A stretch of DNA of 64,000 bases from Streptomyces sp. NRRL WC-3626. Its GTDB lineage: Bacteria > Actinomycetota > Actinomycetes > Streptomycetales > Streptomycetaceae. The notes below the pieces were generated by a model. That model saw nothing but the letters and a program-made list of their open reading frames with translations, had not been told where the DNA came from and did no database searches. The first letter of the stretch is position 1. The number at the start of each line of letters is the position of its first letter. This document shows, in pieces, positions 46,465-57,069 of the stretch. The translations under genes were made by a program, and so were the position numbers. The stretch lies in assembly GCF_000718785.1 (NCBI RefSeq), contig NZ_JOCA01000005.1, positions 62,001 to 126,000 on the forward strand, in the 5' to 3' direction.

Positions 46465-47163
46465 CTAGCGGGACGTGGGTGACGGGGAGCCCGAGGGGGC
46501 GGCCTGGGCCGTGCGGGCCGCGCGGACCAGTTTCATGTAGCGGTCCCAGTCCCAGTGGGGGCCCGGGTCGGTGTGGTCCGTGCCCGGGACCTCCACGTGG
46601 CCGAGGATGTGTGCGCGGTCGACCGGGATGTCGTAGCGGGCGCATATTCGGGCCGTGAGGCGGGCCGACGCCTCGTACATCTCGTCGGTGAGATCCTCGG
46701 GGCGGTCCACGAAGCCCTCGTGCTCGATGCCGACGCTGCGCTCGTTGTAGTCGCGGTTGCCCGCGTGGTACGCCACGTCCAGCTCACGGATCATCTGCGT
46801 GACACGTCCGTCCTGCCCGACGATGTAGTGCGCCGCCGCCTTGTGCCCCGGGTCCTGGAACGCCTGCACCGCGCTGTCGAAGCTGCCCTGGGTGACATGG
46901 ACGATCACCATGTCGATGCCGAAGTCGTCCGGCCGGTCCGCACGGCGCCAGTTGGCGTCCGACGCCGCCACCCAGCTGGCGCCCGCGTAGTCGACCGCGC
47001 CCTCCTCGCGCGGCTTCTCCACCCCCGGCATGCGCCACCACAGCCGCGCCAGCTCGTCCCGCGCCAGCACCGCCGTGCCCGCCGCGGCCGCGACCCCGCC
47101 CACGATGAGGGCCCGCCGCCCGATGCGCCGGTCCCCGTCCTCGGATGCCTTCTGTGCCCCCAT
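46465..47163 (-). CDS. N-acetylmuramoyl-L-alanine amidase (Amidase_2), probably Tat-exported
   Basis: 232 residues. N-terminal [20 protein letters not shown] is a twin-arginine-like signal, so the enzyme acts outside the membrane on peptidoglycan, cutting between muramic acid and the stem peptide. Amidase_2 motifs: [20 protein letters not shown] with the first zinc His, [36 protein letters not shown] and a late [20 protein letters not shown] with the remaining His and Asp. ATG 47163 starts directly divergent from mnmA (60 bp gap). No strong ribosome binding site is visible. Length is that of small single-domain amidases; no peptidoglycan-binding repeat. Confidence 0.9.
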   Translation of the reverse strand: MGAQKASEDGDRRIGRRALIVGGVAAAAGTAVLARDELARLWWRMPGVEKPREEGAVDYAGASWVAASDANWRRADRPDDFGIDMVIVHVTQGSFDSAVQAFQDPGHKAAAHYIVGQDGRVTQMIRELDVAYHAGNRDYNERSVGIEHEGFVDRPEDLTDEMYEASARLTARICARYDIPVDRAHILGHVEVPGTDHTDPGPHWDWDRYMKLVRAARTAQAAPSGSPSPTSR

Positions 47164-47223
47164 GTGATCGAGAACGGATACTCGGCGGCCGTGGTTCCCG
47201 GGCCCCCGTACCCTGGAGTGGTT

Positions 47224-48360
47224 ATGACTGACACCTCGCAGCGCTCCCGCCCCCTCCGCGTCCTGGCCGCCATGTCCGGCGGAGTCGATTCCGCCGTCGC
47301 CGCCGCCCGCGCGGCCGAAGCGGGCCACGACGTGACCGGCGTCCACCTCGCGCTCTCCGCGAACCCCCAGTCGTTCCGCACCGGCGCGCGCGGCTGCTGC
47401 ACCATCGAGGACTCGCGCGACGCCCGCCGCGCCGCCGACGTCATCGGCATCCCGTTCTACGTGTGGGACCTCGCCGACCGCTTCCGCGAGGACGTCGTCG
47501 AGGACTTCGTCGCCGAGTACGAGGCCGGCCGCACCCCCAACCCGTGCCTGCGCTGCAACGAGAAGATCAAGTTCGCCGCCCTCCTCGACAAGGCCCTCGC
47601 GCTCGGCTTCGACGCCGTCTGCACCGGCCACTACGCGCAGGTGATCCTGCGTGAGGACGGCACGCGTGAGCTGCACCGCGCCTCCGACATGGCGAAGGAC
47701 CAGAGTTACGTCCTCGGCGTGCTCGACGACCGGCAGCTCGCCCACGCGATGTTCCCCCTCGGCGACACCGTCACCACCAAGGAGGAGATCCGCGCGGAGG
47801 CCGAGCGACGCGGACTCGCCGTGGCCAAGAAGCCCGACTCGCACGACATCTGCTTCATCGCCGACGGCGACACCCAGGGATTCCTCGCGAACCGCCTCGG
47901 CAGGGCCGAGGGCGACATCGTCGACGAGAGCGGCACCAAGGTCGGCACGCACGAGGGCGCGTACGGCTTCACCATCGGCCAGCGCAAGGGCCTGCGGATC
48001 GGCACCCCGGCCGCCGACGGCAAGCCCCGCTACGTCCTCGACATCTCCCCGGTGAACAACACGGTCACCGTCGGCCCCGCGGCCGCCCTCGACGTCACCG
48101 CCCTCTCCGCGATCAAGCCCCGCTGGTGCGGTGCCGCTCCCGTGGGCCGCGGCACCTACACCGCCCAGCTGCGCGCGCACGGCGGCGAGACCGAGGTGAC
48201 GGCCGAGGCCGTCGACGGGGAACTCCGGGTGAGCTTCGCCGAGCCCGTCCGCGGCGTCGCCCCCGGCCAGGCGATCGTCCTGTACGACGGCACACGCGTG
48301 GTGGGCTCCGCCACCATCGCCACCACGAGCCGCGCGGCGAGGACACACTCGGCCGTCTGA
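47224..48360 (+). CDS. mnmA: tRNA-specific 2-thiouridylase
   Basis: 378 residues. Thiolates U34 of Lys, Glu and Gln tRNAs using ATP and relayed sulfur. ATP pyrophosphatase loop [20 protein letters not shown]; catalytic Cys108 in [14 protein letters not shown] and Cys210 in [24 protein letters not shown] in the C-terminal tRNA-binding part. Start ATG 47224 agrees with the family. The cysteine desulfurase at 43099 is the probable sulfur donor. A 9-bp perfect hairpin follows 39 bp after the stop. Confidence 0.97.
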   Translation: MTDTSQRSRPLRVLAAMSGGVDSAVAAARAAEAGHDVTGVHLALSANPQSFRTGARGCCTIEDSRDARRAADVIGIPFYVWDLADRFREDVVEDFVAEYEAGRTPNPCLRCNEKIKFAALLDKALALGFDAVCTGHYAQVILREDGTRELHRASDMAKDQSYVLGVLDDRQLAHAMFPLGDTVTTKEEIRAEAERRGLAVAKKPDSHDICFIADGDTQGFLANRLGRAEGDIVDESGTKVGTHEGAYGFTIGQRKGLRIGTPAADGKPRYVLDISPVNNTVTVGPAAALDVTALSAIKPRWCGAAPVGRGTYTAQLRAHGGETEVTAEAVDGELRVSFAEPVRGVAPGQAIVLYDGTRVVGSATIATTSRAARTHSAV

Positions 48361-48398
48361 CCCGGGACGCGAGGCCGGGCCTGGTCGCGCGCCCCCGG

Positions 48399-48422
48399 CC
48401 CGCGTGGGTTCCTCCACGCGGG
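48399..48422 (+). terminator. Stem-loop terminator of mnmA
   Basis: CCCGCGTGG (48399-48407) pairs perfectly with CCACGCGGG (48414-48422) around a 6-base loop, in the 126-bp gap before the adenosine deaminase gene. Confidence 0.7.
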
Positions 48423-48486
48423 TGATCGCCCGGCGCACATCGCCCCGGACCCGTGTCCCGGGCGCCCGCTGTGACGATCACCGGGT

Positions 48487-50106
48487 GTGACTCATCGGAT
48501 TCCCGGCCTCTCGCGCCGTACCCGCACCGCAGCCGCCACCGGCCTCAGCGCCCTGGCGCTGCTGTCCTCACCGGCGGTGCTGCCCGCCGCCCACGCCGAC
48601 GCCCCCGCTCCCGACCGTACGGCCCGGCAGTCCTCGCGCCCGCTGACCGGCTCCGAGGCGGCCACGGCCGCCCGGCTGGACGCGATCCGTGACGACCCGC
48701 GGCTGGCGGAGGACTTCTTCCGCCGCCTCCCCAAGGGCGGTGACCTGCACAATCACCTCTCCGGCGCGGTCCGCACCGAGTACCTCGTCGAACTGGCCGC
48801 CGAGGACGGGCTCTGCATCGACACCGCGACGACGACCGCCGTCGCACCACCGTGCGGAGACGGCACCCGGCCCGCCGCGGACGCCCGCACCGACCGCGCC
48901 TTCCACGACGCGATCGTGCGCGCCTGGTCCATGCAGGACTTCCCGGCCGACGGCAACGGCCACGACCACTTCTTCGACACCTTCGGCAAGTTCGGCGAAG
49001 TGACGTGGCGGCACCGCGGGAAACTGCTCGCCGAGGTCGCGGGCGACGTCGCCGCGCAGCACCAGTTCTATCTGGAGACCATGGTCACCCCGGCCTCCGA
49101 CGGGGCGAGGAACCTCGCCGCCGAGGTCGGCTGGGACCCGGACCTGGCCCGGCTGCACGAGAAACTGACGGCCGGGGGCAGGCTCGACCGGGTGGTCGAC
49201 GAGGCCCGCGGGGAATCCGACGACGCCGACGCCGAGTTCCGTACCGCCGCCCGCTGCGGCACCGACGACCCCCAGCCCGCCTGCCGGCTCCCGGTGCGCT
49301 GGATCTCCCAGGTTTCGCGCGGCAGTTCACCGGAGCGGGTCTTCACCCAGCTGGCCCTCGGCATGCGCCTGGCCGAACGCGACCACCGGTTCGTGGCCGT
49401 CAACCTCGTCCAGCCGGAGGACGCGGAGGTCGCCCTGCGCGACTACAGCCTGCAGATGCGCATGGTCCAGTACCTCCGCGGCGTCTACCCGGGGGCCCAT
49501 GTCACCCTGCACGCCGGTGAGTTGTGGCCCGGCCTGGTCAAGCCCGCCGACCTCGCCTTCCACATCGAGGAGGCCGTGGACGTCGCCCGCGCCGACCGCG
49601 TCGGGCACGGGGTCGACCTCGTCCACGAGGACGACTGGCAGCGCACCGCGCGCACCATGGCTGCCCGCGAGACCGCCGTCGAGGTGCCCTTCACCAGCAA
49701 CGCCCAGATCCTCGGGGTACGCGGCGCCGACCACCCCTTCGAGACCTACCGTTCCTACGGCGTGCCCGTCGTGCTGGCCACCGACGACCCCGGGGTCAGC
49801 CGCATCGACATCAGCCACGAGTACCGGTACGCCGCCGACACCTACGGCCTGACCTACCCCGAGCTGAAGGACCTCGCCCGCGCCTCCCTGGAGTACGCCT
49901 TCCTCACGGGCGAGAGCCTGTGGCGGGGCAACCCCACGCGCGACGGCTACCGTCCGGTCGCCGCGTGCCAGGACGACGGCCTCGGTGCCGCCCGCCCCGG
50001 CGCGGACTGCCGGGACCTGCTGGAGTCCAGCCCGAAGGCCGCCGCCCAGTGGCAGCAGGAAAGCGCGTTCCAGCGCTTCGAGTCGAGGTTCCGCGCCCGC
50101 CGCTGA
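48487..50106 (+). CDS. Secreted adenosine deaminase (ADGF/CECR1-like)
   Basis: 539 residues from GTG 48487. The N-terminus GLSRRTRTAAATGLSALALL and SSPAVLPAAHADA is a signal peptide with an AHA-D-like cleavage site, so the enzyme is exported. Metal and catalytic motifs of the adenosine deaminase superfamily: GGDLHNHLSGAV, VTLHAGELWPG, RVGHGVDLV and VVLATDDPGVSR. The spacing and extra Cys residues (CIDT, CGDG, CRLP, CRDL) fit the long, secreted ADGF type, not the ~340-residue cytosolic enzyme. It would turn external adenosine into inosine. Single gene flanked by hairpins on both sides; it faces the hydrolase gene convergently. Confidence 0.92.
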   Translation: MTHRIPGLSRRTRTAAATGLSALALLSSPAVLPAAHADAPAPDRTARQSSRPLTGSEAATAARLDAIRDDPRLAEDFFRRLPKGGDLHNHLSGAVRTEYLVELAAEDGLCIDTATTTAVAPPCGDGTRPAADARTDRAFHDAIVRAWSMQDFPADGNGHDHFFDTFGKFGEVTWRHRGKLLAEVAGDVAAQHQFYLETMVTPASDGARNLAAEVGWDPDLARLHEKLTAGGRLDRVVDEARGESDDADAEFRTAARCGTDDPQPACRLPVRWISQVSRGSSPERVFTQLALGMRLAERDHRFVAVNLVQPEDAEVALRDYSLQMRMVQYLRGVYPGAHVTLHAGELWPGLVKPADLAFHIEEAVDVARADRVGHGVDLVHEDDWQRTARTMAARETAVEVPFTSNAQILGVRGADHPFETYRSYGVPVVLATDDPGVSRIDISHEYRYAADTYGLTYPELKDLARASLEYAFLTGESLWRGNPTRDGYRPVAACQDDGLGAARPGADCRDLLESSPKAAAQWQQESAFQRFESRFRARR

Positions 50107-50112
50107 CCGCAC

Positions 50113-50134
50113 GAGGCCCTGCGCGCAGGGCCTC
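50113..50134. terminator. Bidirectional terminator between convergent genes
   Basis: A perfect 22-bp palindrome; its left half is GAGGCCCTGCG, giving a 9-bp usable stem with a 4-base loop on either strand. It sits in the 39-bp gap between the adenosine deaminase and hydrolase stops. Confidence 0.75.
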
Positions 50135-50145
50135 ACCGGCGCCGC

Positions 50146-50925
50146 TCAGCGAGCGAAGTGCTCCGCGAGGACCGGGGCGAGGACATCCGGTTCCACCATG
50201 TGGGTCTGGCCCCCCAGGGTGCGGTAGGTGCCCCGGGGGACGGACTCCGCGATCGCCCGCGCGGCCGCACGCATCCACGCCGGGCTCGCGTCACCCGCGA
50301 TCGACAGCACCGGCACCGGGATCGACGACAGCAGCTCGCGCGGCGCGCTCCCGTCGCCCATCACGGCGTCGTCGTAGGCGAGGCTCGGCGCGATCGACTC
50401 CATCCCGGCCCACATCGGCGACTGCCGCGCACCTTGGATGACGTCCTCGCCCAGTCCGGTCAGCCGCAGGAAGAGCTCCACCGCGTCCCCGCGCCGCCCC
50501 TCGCCGAGCGCCGCCGTCAGCCGCTCCGTGTAGCGCGCCCGCTCCCCGAGGTCCTCCTCGGACATCGCGTAGGGCGTCTCGTACACGGCGACCTGGCGCA
50601 CCGGCAGCCCGCTCGCCGCCGCCCTGAGCGCCAGCGCGCCGCCCGAGGAGACGCCGTACAGCGCCGCCTCGCCGCCCATCGCCTCGATCAGCGCCGCCAG
50701 GTCCTCGACCTCGCGCTCGACCGCGTACGGCGCCGTGTCGCCGCTCCCGCCCCGGCCCCGACGGTCGTACACGACCACCCGGAACCGTTCCGCGAGGCGG
50801 GCCGCCAGCGGTGCCACCGTGGCGCCCGTCGACATCGCGCCGCTGACGAGAACGATCGTGGCACCCTGCCCGGCGCTCTCGTACGCCAGGGAGGTGCCGT
50901 CGCGCGAAGTGATGTTCTTGTCCAT
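50146..50925 (-). CDS. Alpha/beta-hydrolase
   Basis: 259 residues. Nucleophile elbow YGVSSGGALAL (Ser), oxyanion region IVLVSGAMSTGA, acid candidate Asp in VPVLSIAGDASPAW, and His in LGGQTHMVEPDVL: a complete catalytic triad of the small alpha/beta-hydrolase family. The strand order VVVYDRRGRGGSGDTAPY is also typical. The substrate cannot be told. No signal peptide, so cytoplasmic. Its stop lies 11 bp beyond the shared palindromic terminator. Confidence 0.93.
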   Translation of the reverse strand: MDKNITSRDGTSLAYESAGQGATIVLVSGAMSTGATVAPLAARLAERFRVVVYDRRGRGGSGDTAPYAVEREVEDLAALIEAMGGEAALYGVSSGGALALRAAASGLPVRQVAVYETPYAMSEEDLGERARYTERLTAALGEGRRGDAVELFLRLTGLGEDVIQGARQSPMWAGMESIAPSLAYDDAVMGDGSAPRELLSSIPVPVLSIAGDASPAWMRAAARAIAESVPRGTYRTLGGQTHMVEPDVLAPVLAEHFAR

Positions 50926-50997
50926 GTCACACCAGACTGCCGCACCGCGCGTGATTCATCGGTGAGGCGGGCCGCGCGTCCGCCGATGACGACCCTT

Positions 50998-51330
50998 CTA
51001 CGCGACTCGGCCGGCCTGCGTCTCGTAGAAGCACAGGTGGTCCTTGATCCGCGCCACGTCCGGCTTCGGCTCCGGGTACGCCCACACCAGATCCGCCGCG
51101 TCCGGCAGCGACCAGTAGGACGCCGTGCCCTTGAACGGGCAGTACGTCTGTGTCGCGGACGGCGTCAGCAGGTCGAGGCGTACGTCCTGCGGCGGAATGT
51201 AGTACCGCGCGGGACAGCCCGTCTCGCGCAGCACCAGCGCCCGGTCGCTCTCCGCCAGCACCTGCCCGCCGTGCTCCACGCGCACGTGCCGGTCGCTCGC
51301 CTCGACGGTGATGCGGTGGCCTGCGGTCAC
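50998..51330 (-). CDS. DUF427-family protein
   Basis: 110 residues from GTG 51330, which has GAGGAGGACG 3 bases upstream; a longer frame upstream is a shadow. DUF427 signatures: VEHGGQVLAESDRALVLRET, GCPARYYIPPQDVRLDLL, TYCPFKGTASYWSL and DLVWAYPEPKPDVARIKDHL. Small beta-rich proteins of unknown function, frequent in actinobacteria. Divergent from the methyltransferase gene (84 bp). Confidence 0.93.
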   Translation of the reverse strand: MTAGHRITVEASDRHVRVEHGGQVLAESDRALVLRETGCPARYYIPPQDVRLDLLTPSATQTYCPFKGTASYWSLPDAADLVWAYPEPKPDVARIKDHLCFYETQAGRVA

Positions 51331-51414
51331 GATCGTCCTCCTCGGGTAGCCGACTCCACGGTTACAGCGCACTCTGAAGCGGACTTCTTCCCGAGGCGGA
51401 CCAGGAGGAGGAAC

Positions 51415-52224
51415 ATGGGAGCCGAGAACACCGGCCGCAACCGCGGCACCCTCGCCCACCGGGCCGGCTACGCCCTGCGCCACCCCCGGCGCGTCCCCGC
51501 CCACGCGCGGCGCGCACTGCGCGACACCTGGCTGCGGCTGCTCCACCGCGACCACATCGCCTACTACCGCGCGGTGATGGCCTTTGACGCGGCGCGCGGT
51601 GCCGAGGCGGCCGTGGGCCACAACCCCTCGCGCGAGCAGTGGGCGCGCATCGGCCGGATGCAGTTCGACTACCTGCTGCGGCACGGGCTCCGGCCGCACC
51701 ACCGCATGCTGGAGATCGGCTGCGGCAACCTCCGCGCGGGACGCCTCTTCATCGACCACCTGGAACCCGGCCACTACTACGGCATCGACATCTCCCCGCA
51801 CATCCTGCTCGCCGCCCAGGACACCCTCGTACGCGACGGGCTGCAGGCCAGGATGCCGTACCTGTCCCTCGCCGACGACCTCACCTTCGCCTTCCTGCCC
51901 GACGCTCACTTCGACGTCGTCCACGCGCACAGCGTCTTCTCCCACTCGCCCCGGCACGTCATCAAGGAGTGCTTCGCACACGTGGGGAGGGTGCTCGCGC
52001 CCGGCGGGTTCTTCGACTTCACCTTCGACCGCACGGAGGGCGAGGAGCACCAGGTGCTGCACGAGGACTTCTACTACCGGACCGAGACGCTCGTGGAACT
52101 GGCCGCCGGGCACGGTCTCAGCGCCCGGTTCATGGACGACTGGGAGGAGTTGCCGCACCGGCAGTCCAAGATGCGGCTGACAGCGATGTCGGACCGGACC
52201 AGGGCCCGTACGGTGGGGGCATGA
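51415..52224 (+). CDS. SAM-dependent methyltransferase (class I)
   Basis: 269 residues from ATG 51415 with a perfect AGGAGGA site. After a basic N-terminal helix region (HRAGYALRHPRRVPAHARRA) comes the SAM-binding motif I MLEIGCGNLRAGRLFIDHLE, then YYGIDISPHILLAAQDTL (motif II region), DVVHAHSVFSHSPRHVIKEC and VGRVLAPGGFFDFTFDRT. The acceptor is unknown. The stop overlaps the start of the LOG-family gene (ATGA), so the pair is translationally coupled. Confidence 0.9.
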   Translation: MGAENTGRNRGTLAHRAGYALRHPRRVPAHARRALRDTWLRLLHRDHIAYYRAVMAFDAARGAEAAVGHNPSREQWARIGRMQFDYLLRHGLRPHHRMLEIGCGNLRAGRLFIDHLEPGHYYGIDISPHILLAAQDTLVRDGLQARMPYLSLADDLTFAFLPDAHFDVVHAHSVFSHSPRHVIKECFAHVGRVLAPGGFFDFTFDRTEGEEHQVLHEDFYYRTETLVELAAGHGLSARFMDDWEELPHRQSKMRLTAMSDRTRARTVGA

Positions 52225-52760
52225 GAATCTGCGTCTTCCTCTCCGCCGCCGACCTCGACGAACGCTACACACGCCCCGCGCGGGAGTTCGCGCGGCTGCT
52301 CGGCAAGGGCGGGCACACGCTGGTGTGGGGCGGCTCGGACACCGGCCTGATGAAGGTGGTCGCCGACGGTGTGGAGGAGGCGGGCGGCCGCCTCTGCGGC
52401 GTCTCCGTCGAGTTCCTCGCGTCGAAGGCGCGCGACGGCGTCGACGAGATGGTGATCGCGCGTGACCTCGCCGAGCGCAAGCGGCTGCTGCTGGAGAAGG
52501 CCGACGCCGTCGTCATCATGGTCGGCGGCACGGGCACCCTCGACGAGGCCACCGAGATCCTGGAACTGAAGAAGCACGGGCACACCGAGATGCCGGTGGT
52601 CCTGCTCAACACCGCGGGCTTCTACGACGGCCTCAAGGAGCAGTTCCGCCGTATGGAGGACGAGGGCTTCCTGCCCCGCCCCCTCGCCGAGCTGGTGTTC
52701 TTCGCCGAGGAGCCGGTGGGCGCGCTGGCCTACCTGGAGGAGGACCTGGGCGTGGAATGA
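52221..52760 (+). CDS. LOG/TIGR00730-family Rossmann-fold protein
   Basis: 179 residues. The family cleaves nucleoside 5'-monophosphates to base and ribose 5-phosphate (cytokinin-activating in plants and some actinobacteria). Motifs: GKGGHTLVWGGSDTGLMKVV near the N-terminus, RDLAERKRLLLEKADAVVIM, and VGGTGTLDEATEILELKKHG, where the usual PGGxGTxxE has Val for Pro; the GGTGT and Glu are intact. The first motif is WGGSDTGLM instead of the common SGGA. So it is a somewhat diverged member, and activity is probable but not certain. Coupled to the upstream methyltransferase by a 4-base overlap. Confidence 0.85.
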   Translation: MRICVFLSAADLDERYTRPAREFARLLGKGGHTLVWGGSDTGLMKVVADGVEEAGGRLCGVSVEFLASKARDGVDEMVIARDLAERKRLLLEKADAVVIMVGGTGTLDEATEILELKKHGHTEMPVVLLNTAGFYDGLKEQFRRMEDEGFLPRPLAELVFFAEEPVGALAYLEEDLGVE

Positions 52761-52787
52761 GTGCCCGGTGATGCGAGCATGGCGGGC

Positions 52788-53477
52788 ATGGCTACACATG
52801 TGATCACCGGAGCGGGCTCCGGCATCGGCGCGGCCGTCGCCCGCCGGCTGCACGCGCGCGGGGACGAACTCGTACTGCACGCGCGTGACGCGGGCCGGGC
52901 GAAGGAGCTGGTGGCCGAGTTCCCCGGCGCCCGCACCCTCGTCGGCGACCTGGCGGACCCCGGCAAGCTCTCCTGGGCCTTCTCCCACCAGTCCCTGCCG
53001 GACCGGGTGGACTCCCTCCTGCACATCGCGGGCGTGGTCGACCTCGGACCGGTGGGCGACCTCACCCCGAAGACCTGGCGCCACCAGCTCGACGTCAACC
53101 TGATCGCCCCCGCCGAGCTGACCCGCCACCTCCTGCCCCAGCTCCGCGCGAGCCGGGGCCACGTGATCTTCGTCAACTCCGGCGCCGGCCTCAGTGCCCA
53201 CGCCGACTGGTCCGCCTACGCCGCCTCCAAGCACGGCCTCAAGGCCCTCGCCGACTCCCTGCGCGAGGAGGAGCACGCGGCAGGCGTCCGCGTCACCTCG
53301 GTCTACCCCGGCCGCACCGCCAGCCCCATGCAGGCCAAGGTCCACCGCCAGGAGGGCAAGGACTACGACCCGTCGCGGTGGATCGACCCGGAATCGGTCG
53401 CGACCACGATCGTGACGGCCCTGGACCTCCCGAGGGACGCGGAGATCAACGACGTGACGGTGCGACCGGGACGGTGA
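52788..53477 (+). CDS. Short-chain dehydrogenase/reductase
   Basis: 229 residues from ATG 52788; GTG 52761 and ATG 52779 are in frame, but the first beta-strand (ATHVITGAGSGIGAAVARRL) begins right after this ATG. Cofactor motif TGAGSGIG, HIAGVVDLGPVG in place of NNAG, catalytic Ser in IFVNSGAGLSAHADW and YAASKHGLKALA (Tyr-x-x-x-Lys). Complete catalytic set. Substrate unknown. It follows the LOG-family gene by 27 bp and is probably cotranscribed. A Streptomyces interspersed repeat follows immediately. Confidence 0.92.
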   Translation: MATHVITGAGSGIGAAVARRLHARGDELVLHARDAGRAKELVAEFPGARTLVGDLADPGKLSWAFSHQSLPDRVDSLLHIAGVVDLGPVGDLTPKTWRHQLDVNLIAPAELTRHLLPQLRASRGHVIFVNSGAGLSAHADWSAYAASKHGLKALADSLREEEHAAGVRVTSVYPGRTASPMQAKVHRQEGKDYDPSRWIDPESVATTIVTALDLPRDAEINDVTVRPGR

Positions 53478-53481
53478 GATC

Positions 53482-53561
53482 CGGCCCCTCCGGCGTTTGA
53501 GGAGCGGGGTCCGGAGCGGAGCCCCCGGGGCCGGGACGGGAAGGGGCGGCGGGGGCGAGAA
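53482..53561 (+). repeat. Streptomyces interspersed intergenic repeat, copy B
   Basis: CGGCCCCTCCGGCGTTTGAG followed by GAGCGGGGTCCGGAGCGGAG, CCCCCGGGGCCGGGACGGG and AAGGGGCGGCGGGGGCGAGA. It matches copy A at 41729-41813 at both ends and differs in the central inverted repeat. It starts 5 bp after the dehydrogenase stop and ends 31 bp before the next start. Confidence 0.85.
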
Positions 53562-53592
53562 CATCCGGCCGCCCCCTGCGTAGGCTCTACGG

Positions 53593-56810
<3,218 letters not shown>

Positions 56811-57069
56811 CGGTTGAAGACCGTCGGATCGACGCATACCAGATGCATACGGGTGGCTGGGGCGCATTCGGGCAACCGTCGGCGACCGGTGCCCCTGGAA
56901 GCCCTCTGCGGCCTACTGTTGAGATGTGCGCCTGCCGTGCCCAGCCGCGGTCGGGGCAGCCCGGACCCGTGAGGGGTTCGGGGTAAGGGCTTTCCACCGC
57001 GGAGCCGCTGAGGGTCGTCGGGCATCGGGCCGCGTGGCGTGGGCACCGCCGGCTGGGAGAGGGACGGGA

